NCBI GenBank assembly: GCA_033795365.1
Contig: JARYGU010000003.1
Location: forward strand, 248,001 to 312,000
DNA length: 64,000 nucleotides
Direction: 5' to 3'
Origin: JARYGU01 sp033795365
GTDB lineage: Bacteria > Pseudomonadota > Alphaproteobacteria > Rhizobiales > Rhizobiaceae
The notes below the pieces were generated by a model. It saw nothing but the letters and a program-made list of their open reading frames with translations, was not told where the DNA came from and ran no database searches. Positions within the stretch are counted from its first letter, which is position 1. Every line of letters starts with the position of its first letter. Position numbers and translations under genes: made by a program. This document shows, one piece after another, positions 44,279-52,284 of the stretch.

Positions 44279-45109
44279 CTATCCTTTGACGCCGGAGGAG
44301 ATCATCACGGCTTCCGTCACCTTTTTCTGGAAGATCAGATAGGCGATCGCGACGGGCATGGCGCCGAGAAGGGCAACCGACATGAGGCGCGCATAATAGA
44401 CGCCGAAGGCATCGTTCACCTGGGTGATGCCGACGGGGATCGTCATTCTGTCCTCGGTTGTGACCACCAGGAAAGGCCAGAGAAACTGATTCCAGGCCAT
44501 GATGAAGGTGATGATGGCGAGCGCGGTGGTGATGCCCCAGTTCAGCGGCAGATAGATCTTGAAGAGCAGCGTGTAGTCCCCGCCGCCATCCAGGACCACG
44601 GCCTCCCTCATTTCCTTCGGAACCGCATCGAAGAACTGCTTGTAGACGATGATCACCACGGGAACGATGAGCTGCGGAAGGATGATCCCAGCCCAGGTGT
44701 TGATGAGGCCGAGATCGTTCATGAGAATGAACTGGGTGACGACGAGCGCCTGCGACGGCACCATGAAACTCGCCAGGACGATGCCGTAGAGAAGCCGCCT
44801 TCCCGGGAACCGCATCTGGGAAATGGCATAGGCGCACATCATGCCCGACACGATCACCACGAGCGTGATGATCACCGCCGTGCCGATCGAATTGAAATAC
44901 CAGTTCAGGAGCCTGGTGTTCCAGATCACCTCGAAATAGGAAATGGGGTTGAACTCGTCGGGCACGATGCCGGCGGCGTCGCTGACGACACGCTCCTCCG
45001 AGCGGATGGAGGTGATGAACGCCCAATAGAGCGGGAATATCCAGAGCGCTGCGGCAAACAGCGTGCCGACGGTCAGCACCCAGTTTTCGATGGTTCGGAA
45101 TTTTTTCAT
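44279..45109 (-). CDS. CUT1 sugar ABC transporter permease (MalG/AraQ type), GH51 operon
   Basis: Protein of 276 aa with six spans. The EAA loop is PKEMREAVVLDGGGDYTLLFKIYLPLNWG. The C-terminus FQKKVTEAVMISSGVKG is usual for the family. The ATG overlaps the stop of the preceding permease gene (ATGA). It is the last gene of the GH51 operon; a 250-bp gap with the LacI operators follows. Confidence 0.9.
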   Translation of the reverse strand: MKKFRTIENWVLTVGTLFAAALWIFPLYWAFITSIRSEERVVSDAAGIVPDEFNPISYFEVIWNTRLLNWYFNSIGTAVIITLVVIVSGMMCAYAISQMRFPGRRLLYGIVLASFMVPSQALVVTQFILMNDLGLINTWAGIILPQLIVPVVIIVYKQFFDAVPKEMREAVVLDGGGDYTLLFKIYLPLNWGITTALAIITFIMAWNQFLWPFLVVTTEDRMTIPVGITQVNDAFGVYYARLMSVALLGAMPVAIAYLIFQKKVTEAVMISSGVKG

Positions 45110-45984
45110 CGACGCCTTCCCATGCGCAGAAGCTGAAACTGGAGGACCGACAGGATGACGATGACCACGAAAAGGATCAGCGCGATGGCCGAGGCGTATC
45201 CGCCATGGTTCAGCTGAAAGGCCTCGCGATAGACCATCAGCAAGAGAACGTAGGACGAGTTGAACGGCCCGCCGCTGCTGAGAAGATAGATCTGGTCGAA
45301 GATCTTCAACTGCAGGATCAACTGCAATGTCAGGATCAGCGCGGTCACGGGCCAGAGCAGCGGCCAGGTCACCCGCGTGAACTGCTGCTTCTTCGTGGCG
45401 CCGTCGAGAGCGGCGGCCTCGTAATAATCCCGCGGGATGTTCCGCAGCCCCGCAATGAACAGCAGAACGTTGAAGCCGTTGGTCCACCATATCGTCACGG
45501 CGGCGACCGTCGGCATGACCCAATAGGGATTCTTGAACACCGGCACCGGCTTGCCGGTGAACATGGTGAAGACGGACTGCAGCACGCCGAACTGGAAGTC
45601 CAGCATCCACAGCCAGATCTGGGTAACGACGGAAACCGGCAGGATATAGGGCAGGAAGAAGATGGACAGCGCGAAGGCCTGCAACGGACCTTTGAGCCGC
45701 GTAATCAAAAGTGCGATGCAAAGGGCGAGCACCGTGGTCGGCACCACCGTCAGAAGGACGAAGTAACCGTTGTTCTTCAGCGAGGTATAGAAGAGATTGT
45801 CGGTCAGCAGGCGCCTGAAATTGTCCAGCCCGACCCATTCGCCCGGTCCGATCAGGGGCGAGTTGGTAAAACTCAGCTCGACCATGCGGATCGTCGGATA
45901 GAGGAACACCAGCGCGAAAGTCAGAACGAAGGGCGCCACGAGCGTCATGGCGACAGCCACTTCCTTGCGCCGATTGGTCAACAT
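45106..45984 (-). CDS. CUT1 sugar ABC transporter permease (MalF/AraP type), GH51 operon
   Basis: Protein of 292 aa with six spans (MTLVAPFVLTFALVFLYPTIR is the first). The EAA loop is PRDYYEAAALDGATKKQQFTRVTWPLL, and IFDQIYLLSSGGPFNSS is characteristic. The start may be ATG 45984 or GTG 45990, both after GGAAGGATG. It forms the channel with the next gene. Confidence 0.9.
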   Translation of the reverse strand: MLTNRRKEVAVAMTLVAPFVLTFALVFLYPTIRMVELSFTNSPLIGPGEWVGLDNFRRLLTDNLFYTSLKNNGYFVLLTVVPTTVLALCIALLITRLKGPLQAFALSIFFLPYILPVSVVTQIWLWMLDFQFGVLQSVFTMFTGKPVPVFKNPYWVMPTVAAVTIWWTNGFNVLLFIAGLRNIPRDYYEAAALDGATKKQQFTRVTWPLLWPVTALILTLQLILQLKIFDQIYLLSSGGPFNSSYVLLLMVYREAFQLNHGGYASAIALILFVVIVILSVLQFQLLRMGRRR

Positions 45985-46015
45985 TGCCACGGTATCGCAT
46001 CCTTCCAGCAGAAAG

Positions 46016-46044
46016 AACCGCCGCGCCGATCCGGCGCGGCGGTT
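46016..46044 (-). terminator. Strong intercistronic hairpin after the GH51-operon binding-protein gene
   Basis: A perfect 13-bp stem (AACCGCCGCGCCG with its complement) and a 3-nt loop lie 12 bp after the binding-protein stop, followed on the minus strand by a mixed pyrimidine stretch (CTTTCTGC). It is the strongest of the post-binding-protein hairpins here; partial termination or 3'-end protection is expected. Confidence 0.7.
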
Positions 46045-46055
46045 TATCGACGTCG

Positions 46056-47327
46056 TCAGTGCAGGCGCGACTGCAGCTCGCTCTTGACCTGCTCGGCTGC
46101 CTGCATCGGGTCCATATAGCCGTGGATGGCCGGGGAGATGATGTTGATCGAAGCGTCGTAGACGGGGGAAGCGACGCCCGCGATCGGCGAGCGCGGATCG
46201 TAGGCCGCCGAATCCGCCAGCGAGGAATAGGTGGCGTTCGGCTCCATCTTCTTGAATTCCTCGCTTTCGGCCACAGGCTTGTAGGCCGGGATATGGCCTG
46301 CATCCGCCCATGAAAGCGCGTTCTTCTCCATCCAGCCGATCACGGTCATGACCGCCGCGCGCTTTTCCGGCGACATGGTGGTGCCTTTGGGAATGGCGAA
46401 AGAATGGGAATCGGCCCAGGTCGCTTCGGTGCCGAGCAGGTTCGGCACCTGCACCGCACCCCATTCGAAGCCGAGCGCTCCCTTTTTCTCCGTGTCCACC
46501 ATGGTCGGCACTTCCCAGACGCCGTTCAGATGGAAAGCAGCCTTGCCCGACGTGAACAGTGCGACCGAGGCCTCGTATTCCGTCTGCTCCGGCTGCCAGC
46601 CGTTCTCGGACCATTTCGTCATGATCTCGATCGCCTTGGCCGCCTTCTGCAGGTTGTCGCCGGCCAGAACCTCTTCGCCGGTTATCAGCTCGCCGCCCTG
46701 TTGCGCCAGCAGGGTGTAGAAGACCCGGTAGATCCCGCCGTCATCGGCGGTCGAATAGGAAACCGGCGCGGTCGAGCCTTTCTCCTTGGCCAGTGCCAGC
46801 GCCTCTTCGAAATCGGCGAGATTGTTGATGCCCGTCAGTTTTCCGTCGCCGTCAAGGAAGCGGGATCCTTCGAGATAGCTCTTGTTGTAGTAGAGCACGA
46901 TGGAATGGATATCGAAGGGCACGGCATAGAGCTTGCCGTCGTCGCCGCTGGCCGCAGCCGCCGCGGCCGGAAAGAAATCGTCCTTCGAAAGGCCCGCCTG
47001 GTCGAGATCCGCCTGCGTGATCTCATCCAGCACGCCCTCCTTGAGGCCCAGCGGCATGCGCGAGAGATGATAGGTCATGACATCCGGCCCCTGCCCTACC
47101 GCCACGGAGGTTCGAACCTTCGTATAGAAGGGCACTCCCCATTCGAGCGTGGTCGCGTTTACCTTGATATCCGGGTGCTCCTGATTGAAGCGGCCGATCA
47201 GCGCCTTCATGCGCACGCCGTCGCCGCCGCTGAGGAAATCCCACCAGGTGATGTTCTGCTGTGCGAATGCCGGCAGACCGGCCAAACTGATCAGGCCTGC
47301 CGCCAAGAAGGTCTTAAAATATGTCAT
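46056..47327 (-). CDS. CUT1 sugar ABC transporter substrate-binding protein, GH51 operon
   Basis: Protein of 423 aa with a Sec signal (MTYFKTFLAAGLISLAGLPAFA). The family-1 binding fold shows ITWWDFLSGGDGVRMKALIGRF, GPDVMTYHLSRMP, YYNKSYLEGSRFLDGDGK and AAFHLNGVWEVP. It presumably binds arabino-oligosaccharides, judged from the GH51 gene in the same operon. The gene is preceded by AGGAGACG. Confidence 0.9.
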   Translation of the reverse strand: MTYFKTFLAAGLISLAGLPAFAQQNITWWDFLSGGDGVRMKALIGRFNQEHPDIKVNATTLEWGVPFYTKVRTSVAVGQGPDVMTYHLSRMPLGLKEGVLDEITQADLDQAGLSKDDFFPAAAAAASGDDGKLYAVPFDIHSIVLYYNKSYLEGSRFLDGDGKLTGINNLADFEEALALAKEKGSTAPVSYSTADDGGIYRVFYTLLAQQGGELITGEEVLAGDNLQKAAKAIEIMTKWSENGWQPEQTEYEASVALFTSGKAAFHLNGVWEVPTMVDTEKKGALGFEWGAVQVPNLLGTEATWADSHSFAIPKGTTMSPEKRAAVMTVIGWMEKNALSWADAGHIPAYKPVAESEEFKKMEPNATYSSLADSAAYDPRSPIAGVASPVYDASINIISPAIHGYMDPMQAAEQVKSELQSRLH

Positions 47328-47387
47328 CGTCTCCTCCGTTCAGTTGAAACCGCCATTACTCCCTTGGGCAGTTCAGAAGTTTTCTTC

Positions 47388-48473
47388 CTAACGCAATCGG
47401 CCTCCGTCCTGCGTGAAGACCAGCACGTCGCTCGGGGTGGCGTTGAAGCCGATCATCCTGCCGTTCAGGCTCTCGCTCCTGCCGCGCCTTTCGACCACCA
47501 CTTCCCGGCCATCCGGAAGGCGGGTATGCAGATAGGAGACCCCGCCCAGGTCCTCGGACATTTCCACCGTCGCCTTGAAGCCATCCTCGGCCGGATGGAT
47601 ATGTTCCGGGCGCAGACCGACGGTCACCCTGGTGCCTGCCGCCACGTCGGACGAGGCTGCAGCCATGAGCGTGGCATGCGCGCCATCGAGATCGATGCAC
47701 AGGCGGTCTCCCTCCCGCGCGCGAACGGTGCCGGGAAGAAAATTCATCGCCGGGGAGCCGATGAACCCGCCCACGAACTGGTTGTCGGGATCGTCATAGA
47801 GCTTGAGCGGATTGCCCGCCTGCTGGACCACGCCTTTCTTCAGAACGAAGATCCGGTCGGCAAGCGTCATCGCCTCCACCTGATCATGGGTGACATAGAT
47901 CATCGTCGCGCCGATCTGCTTGTGCAGCCTTGCAAGCTCCAGGCGCATCTGCACCCGCAATTCGGCATCGAGATTCGACAAGGGTTCATCGAACAGGAAC
48001 ACCTTCGGCTGGCGGACGATCGCCCGGCCGATCGCAACGCGCTGACGCTGACCGCCGGAAAGCTCCGACGGCCGTTTCTCAAGATGCTCCTCGAGGCGCA
48101 GGATGCGGGCGGCCTCGTGCACCATCCCCTGCACCTCGGCCTTGGGCGCACGTCTCAGCCTCAGGGAGAATGCCATGTTCTCGAAGACCGAAAGATGCGG
48201 ATAGAGCGCATAGGACTGAAACACCATGGCGACCTCGCGCTTGGCGGGCTCCACATCCGTCACATCTCGGCCTTCGATGGATATCGTCCCGCCGGTTGTG
48301 TCCTCCAGTCCGGCGATCATGCGCAGGAGCGTCGACTTGCCACAACCGGAAGGGCCTACGAACACCGCGAAATCGCCGGTCGGGATATCCATGCTGACGT
48401 CGTGGATTACTTCCACGGCGCCGAAGCTCTTGCGGACATTGCGCAGTTGCACCCCCATCCCCGCGCCCCTCAC
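47388..48473 (-). CDS. CUT1 sugar ABC transporter ATPase (MsmK/UgpC type), GH51 operon
   Basis: ATPase of 361 aa. Walker A is GPSGCGKST, the signature is LSGGQRQRVAIG, Walker B is VFLFDEPLSNLD, and the regulatory domain begins near residue 235 (FIGSPAMNFLPG, VGLRPEHIHP). It starts with GTG overlapping the GH51 stop (GTGA); an internal ATG five codons on is an alternative. It is closely related to the ATPase at 36837-37922. Confidence 0.88.
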   Translation of the reverse strand: MRGAGMGVQLRNVRKSFGAVEVIHDVSMDIPTGDFAVFVGPSGCGKSTLLRMIAGLEDTTGGTISIEGRDVTDVEPAKREVAMVFQSYALYPHLSVFENMAFSLRLRRAPKAEVQGMVHEAARILRLEEHLEKRPSELSGGQRQRVAIGRAIVRQPKVFLFDEPLSNLDAELRVQMRLELARLHKQIGATMIYVTHDQVEAMTLADRIFVLKKGVVQQAGNPLKLYDDPDNQFVGGFIGSPAMNFLPGTVRAREGDRLCIDLDGAHATLMAAASSDVAAGTRVTVGLRPEHIHPAEDGFKATVEMSEDLGGVSYLHTRLPDGREVVVERRGRSESLNGRMIGFNATPSDVLVFTQDGGRLR

Positions 48474-49981
48474 CCGACGTTCAGGCGAAGGACATGATAG
48501 GACAGCGGCGCGAGGGAGCCCTTGAGCTTTCCGTCCTCGACGCCGACGCCCGTACCGCGGCCGGGCACGACATGATCCGGCCGATCGGGTCCGTTCGTTT
48601 CCTCGAGCCTGTATCCCTCCATGGCATGGTGCTCGACGAGAAACGCATCGGCAAAGCCGGTCAGCGTGACGTCGAGCTCGGCCTTTTCGTTCAGATGGCG
48701 GTTGACGATGAAAAGCGTCAGCATGCCGCCGTCGCGATCGTAGACCGCCGCCACATCGAGATAGGAAACGTCGTCGGCGACATGGCAGTCATAGGTCGGC
48801 GCGTCCACGGCCACCCTCAACGCTTCGCCCCGGCCATAGAGAGAAGCGAGGCGATAGGGATGATAGATGGTCTGGCGCCATGCGGGACCGCTCTTCTCCG
48901 CCCGGATCGGAGCGATCACATTGACCAGTTGGGCGATGCAGGCGATGCGCACGCGGTCCGACCTGCGGATGAACTCGTTCAGGAGACCCGCGACGAAAAG
49001 CGCATCCTCGAAATTGTACGATTCCTCCAGCAAGGCCGGCGCCTCGGGCCAGTCCCATTCCTTGACCCGGCGGCCATCCTCCTCGCGGATATGGTACCAG
49101 ACATTCCATTCGTCGAAGCAGATGTGAACGTCGTTCTTCGCCCGCTTCTTCGTTTTGACATAGTCGATGGCGCCGGCGATGGTCTGGATGTAGCGTCCGG
49201 TTTCCTCGATCTTGCCGAAGTAGTTGAGCGTGTCCTTGCTGTTGTTTCCGAAATATTTGTGCAGCGAGATATAGTCGACATTCTCGTAGCATTCCTCGAG
49301 AACCTGGCGCTCCCATTCCGGATAGGTCGGCATCTGATCGTTCGAACTGCCGCAAACGATCGCCTCGATGCTCCGGTCGAAGCCCTTGAAGGCCTTGGCG
49401 GTTTCGTTGGCCAGCCTGCCGTATTCGGTGGCTACCTTGTGGCCGATCTGCCAAGGGCCATCCATTTCGTTGCCGAGGCACCACATCTTGACGCGGTAAG
49501 GATCGTTCCGCCCGTGCTCCCGGCGCATGTCGCTCCAGGTGGTGCCTCCGGGAAAGTTGACATATTCGAGGAAGTTGCGCGCATCCTCCAGCCCGCGCGA
49601 GCCGAGATTGACCGCCAGCATCATCTCGATGCCGGCCATGTCGGCCCATTGGGCAAACTCGTTGATGCCGACCTGATTGGTTTCCTTCGAGCGCCATGCG
49701 AGATCGAGCCGAACGGGGCGGCTGTCCTTCGGGCCGATACCGTCCTCCCATTTGTAGGCGGATACGAAATTGCCGCCGGGATAGCGGATCGCCGGTATTT
49801 TCAGATCCCGCACGAATTTCAGCACATCCCTGCGGAAGCCGTTCTCATCGGCTTCGGGATGACCCGGCTCATAAATGCCGCCATAGATGGCGCGGCCCAT
49901 ATGCTCAATGAATGCCGAATAAAGACGTTCGTCGATCTTGCTGATCCGGAAATCCCGGTGAACAGCCAAGCGCGCTTTCAT
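48470..49981 (-). CDS. abfA: GH51 alpha-L-arabinofuranosidase (AbfA)
   Basis: Protein of 503 aa without signal peptide. The (beta/alpha)8 domain shows RYPGGNFVSAYKWEDGIGP. The acid/base is Glu172 in LGNEMDGPW and the nucleophile is Glu291 in CFDEWNVWY, the two positions expected for the family. A C-terminal beta-sandwich follows. It releases terminal alpha-L-arabinofuranose from imported arabino-oligosaccharides. It is first of its operon, 141 bp after the ArsR-like regulator gene, and overlaps the ATPase start. Confidence 0.92.
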   Translation of the reverse strand: MKARLAVHRDFRISKIDERLYSAFIEHMGRAIYGGIYEPGHPEADENGFRRDVLKFVRDLKIPAIRYPGGNFVSAYKWEDGIGPKDSRPVRLDLAWRSKETNQVGINEFAQWADMAGIEMMLAVNLGSRGLEDARNFLEYVNFPGGTTWSDMRREHGRNDPYRVKMWCLGNEMDGPWQIGHKVATEYGRLANETAKAFKGFDRSIEAIVCGSSNDQMPTYPEWERQVLEECYENVDYISLHKYFGNNSKDTLNYFGKIEETGRYIQTIAGAIDYVKTKKRAKNDVHICFDEWNVWYHIREEDGRRVKEWDWPEAPALLEESYNFEDALFVAGLLNEFIRRSDRVRIACIAQLVNVIAPIRAEKSGPAWRQTIYHPYRLASLYGRGEALRVAVDAPTYDCHVADDVSYLDVAAVYDRDGGMLTLFIVNRHLNEKAELDVTLTGFADAFLVEHHAMEGYRLEETNGPDRPDHVVPGRGTGVGVEDGKLKGSLAPLSYHVLRLNVG

Positions 49982-50055
49982 ATATTCCTCCCAGGCAATA
50001 AATATCCGCTTTTCAGATTTACATCCGATTTGCCGATAAACTTGCCGTGGGTTGT

Positions 50056-50069
50056 CCGTTTGTCAACGG
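50056..50069. promoter_or_regulatory. Inverted repeat upstream of abfA
   Basis: CCGTT-tgtc-AACGG lies 75 bp ahead of the abfA ATG. The same ten bases CCGTTTGTCA occur on the other strand at 51105-51114, about 53 bp ahead of the ArsR-like regulator gene. This makes it a candidate site for that regulator. Confidence 0.35.
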
Positions 50070-50122
50070 GCAGATTGTGCTGCACTGCACGCAAGCGGGA
50101 GGCTTTTGGCCCGCAGCGGAGA

Positions 50123-51052
50123 TCAAGACCTTGTATTCAAACGAAGAATTATATCCTGATCATAGTTTCCGAAACCGCGTCCGAAGATGTTGATCCCTCC
50201 GGGATTGCGGCTTTCGGCCCTGACCTCGATCTTCAGGCGAACGGAACGGTGACTGTCGAGCTCCAGCTCGGAGGCCACCACATCGGAAATCTTATGGCCG
50301 TCGACAAAGGTGCCGGCCGGACCGATCGTCCAGCTCTTCAGCATGCCGTATTGCGAGCCCTTGAGCTTCCACCAGCCGGGTGTATAAAGGCCGCGCCGGT
50401 CCCCGAAATCGCCGGGAGACGTCCACACTCCGACCTCCTTTCCGTTCACGGAAAGCAGGATGTCGGAAGGCCAGTTGCTCAGCGTTCCAGGCACCTCTGA
50501 ACTTACCTCCATAACGATTTCAATGCTTTCCACCTGCTGGCCCTTGAGTTTGGCATTGTTGGGAAACTGATATTCGACAAACCCGCTGGTGAACCAGAGG
50601 AGGCTTGCCTTCATCCGCTCCGGATCCATGAAGGTTTCAGGCACATCCAGCAGCCCGATGATGCCTTCCGTCGAACAGATGCCGCAAGGACCGGTGACTG
50701 CGCTCTGCGTATAGAGCCCGAGGGGCATCGAGACCTCGATCTGGTTGTTGGATATCTTCTCAGGCGCCGGATGAAAGGTCACGACCAGCTCGTCGTAGAC
50801 CGCAAAGCAAACCTTCTGGTTTCCCTTTCTCGCCTTGAGCACTTCGGTGCGCACCAATCCCGCCTTTTCGAGAACCTGCAGGTGAGTCGAAACGGAGGAT
50901 TGCGGCAAGCCCGTCACCGCAGCCAGTGCATTGATGTTTATGCCCGGCTGCTTTGCCAATTCTTTCAACAGCTTGAGACGCGGAATGGATGAAACGCCCT
51001 TCAGAGCAGCAAGATCTTTCTCCGGATCGATGACGAGGAAATTCCGACTCAT
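50123..51052 (-). CDS. ArsR-like winged-helix regulator with C-terminal beta domain (COG4189-like)
   Basis: Protein of 309 aa. Residues 1-90 form an ArsR-type winged helix (LKLLKELAKQPGININALA, recognition helix GLPQSSVSTHLQVLEKAGLV) with no metal-binding ELCVCDL motif. Residues about 95-309 are beta-rich and look like a ligand-sensing sandwich (NWPSDILLSVNGKEVGVWTSPGDFGDRRG), including a CGICSTEG cysteine pair. This architecture often sits beside arabinofuranosidase genes, so it very likely controls abfA and its transporter. The ATG at 51052 is the first Met in front of the winged helix; the frame is open for 387 nt more upstream but lacks any domain. Confidence 0.8.
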   Translation of the reverse strand: MSRNFLVIDPEKDLAALKGVSSIPRLKLLKELAKQPGININALAAVTGLPQSSVSTHLQVLEKAGLVRTEVLKARKGNQKVCFAVYDELVVTFHPAPEKISNNQIEVSMPLGLYTQSAVTGPCGICSTEGIIGLLDVPETFMDPERMKASLLWFTSGFVEYQFPNNAKLKGQQVESIEIVMEVSSEVPGTLSNWPSDILLSVNGKEVGVWTSPGDFGDRRGLYTPGWWKLKGSQYGMLKSWTIGPAGTFVDGHKISDVVASELELDSHRSVRLKIEVRAESRNPGGINIFGRGFGNYDQDIILRLNTRS

Positions 51053-51411
51053 TCTTGATTCCTGCTCCAGCCACATCCGCCTTTCATATCGTTTTTTCGG
51101 ATAATGACAAACGGGAAGCACTGCCCAACAGTGCAGCGGCACATCGCTCGAGGGCTCCTGAGCGTGATATCGGGGCAGGTTGAAGCGGGCGCGGCGAGAG
51201 TCCGTTTGAGCCATCTCAGCCGCCTTGAATGAAGCCCTGCCTTTCGTTGACCGATCGGCAGAGCGGCTGGTCCCGGGAAACTCTCGGACGGCAATGGGAA
51301 TATTCTTGCGCTGCGCCTGCAGCGCTCTATCTCGCGATGCGGCCAGCGTATTCATGACAGTCGGGCGGGGGGGACGCAAGCAGCTAACCGACCCCCGTCG
51401 CCCCGAGCCGG
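51053..51411. other. Intergenic region upstream of the ArsR-like regulator
   Basis: About 360 bp. It must contain the regulator's promoter and holds a CCGTTTGTCA-type site at 51105-51114. A hairpin-forming stretch GCACTGCCCAACAGTGC lies at 51118-51134. No convincing gene is present, although one minus-strand frame stays open by chance. Confidence 0.4.
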
Positions 51412-52251
51412 TCAATTCTGCAAGCGAGAGGCGCTCCATTCGCCGGCACCCTCGGCGGTGCCGGTCATCGTGGCGCCGTTGACCTGGCCTATATAGCGTG
51501 TGCCGTCTGCCGTGAAGGTGATGGCCGTGCCGTCCATTCTGGCGTCGCTGATCTGCGTCGTCTCTCCATTCTGCGTGAACGTGCCGGAGAGCATCTGGTA
51601 GGTTTGCGTCAGCTCCAGCTCACCTTCACCGACACGCCAGGTCCCTTCGACCTTGGCGGGAATGACCCATTTGTAGGCAGTGCACCAGCTGGTGCAGTCT
51701 CCGCCGGCATCGATGGTGTCGTCCGGCTGCCAGTCGCCCATGTCGAAGGAATTGGAGACGACCCGTGTGCCGGGCTTCATGTCGAGAAGCGTCGGGCGCA
51801 GCTTGACATTGAGATCGGGCAGCAGGAACAGCGTGATCACCGAAGCCTTGGAGAAGTCGGACTCGAAGATGTCCGCCTGCTCGAAAGTGGCGCGGTCGGT
51901 GACCCCGGCCGCTTCCGCATTGCGCTTCGAAAGCGCGACCATATCGGGGTTGTACTCTATCCCATGGGCCCGAGCACCTAATCTTGCCACGGAGATGACG
52001 GTGCGGCCGTCGCCGGAGCCGAGATCGATGACGTAATCGTCGCTGGTGACATCCGCCATCTCGAGCATGCGGTCGACCAGCGCCTGCGGGGTCGGCACCC
52101 AGACGACATCCTTGCCGGCCTGGCCCACCGACGGCGTGTAGGTGTCCGAGCCGCTCTGCGCGGGCTGCTGTGCCAGTGCCAGTGCAGGCGCATTGCCCAA
52201 AGCCAGCGCCGATACGGCGCAAATGAAGGTGAATTTGCGAAGCATCAACAT
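51412..52251 (-). CDS. SAM-methyltransferase-fold protein with an export signal
   Basis: Protein of 279 aa. Residues 1-27 form a Sec signal (MLMLRKFTFICAVSALALGN, then APALALAQ). A class-I methyltransferase core follows: VIDLGSGDGRTVISVARLG (residues 74-92), the acidic end of strand 2 in GIEYNPDM, and QADIFES. A C-terminal beta domain (ELELTQTYQMLSGTFTQNG) begins near residue 195. SAM is not known in the periplasm, so an exported methyltransferase is odd. The ATG at 52251 is set by CAAGGAGACC. It lies 33 bp after the amino acid permease gene on the same strand. Confidence 0.8.
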   Translation of the reverse strand: MLMLRKFTFICAVSALALGNAPALALAQQPAQSGSDTYTPSVGQAGKDVVWVPTPQALVDRMLEMADVTSDDYVIDLGSGDGRTVISVARLGARAHGIEYNPDMVALSKRNAEAAGVTDRATFEQADIFESDFSKASVITLFLLPDLNVKLRPTLLDMKPGTRVVSNSFDMGDWQPDDTIDAGGDCTSWCTAYKWVIPAKVEGTWRVGEGELELTQTYQMLSGTFTQNGETTQISDARMDGTAITFTADGTRYIGQVNGATMTGTAEGAGEWSASRLQN

Positions 52252-52284
52252 ATCGAGGTCTCCTTGGTTCAAAGCTTGGCTTGG

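Noticed and set aside
46404..48497. Plus-strand open frame opposite the GH51-operon binding protein and ATPase
   Set aside because: It spans two genes on the other strand, has skewed composition and no recognisable domain.
51053..51439. N-terminal extension of the ArsR-like regulator
   Set aside because: The frame is open but contains no domain, and the winged helix begins naturally at 51052.
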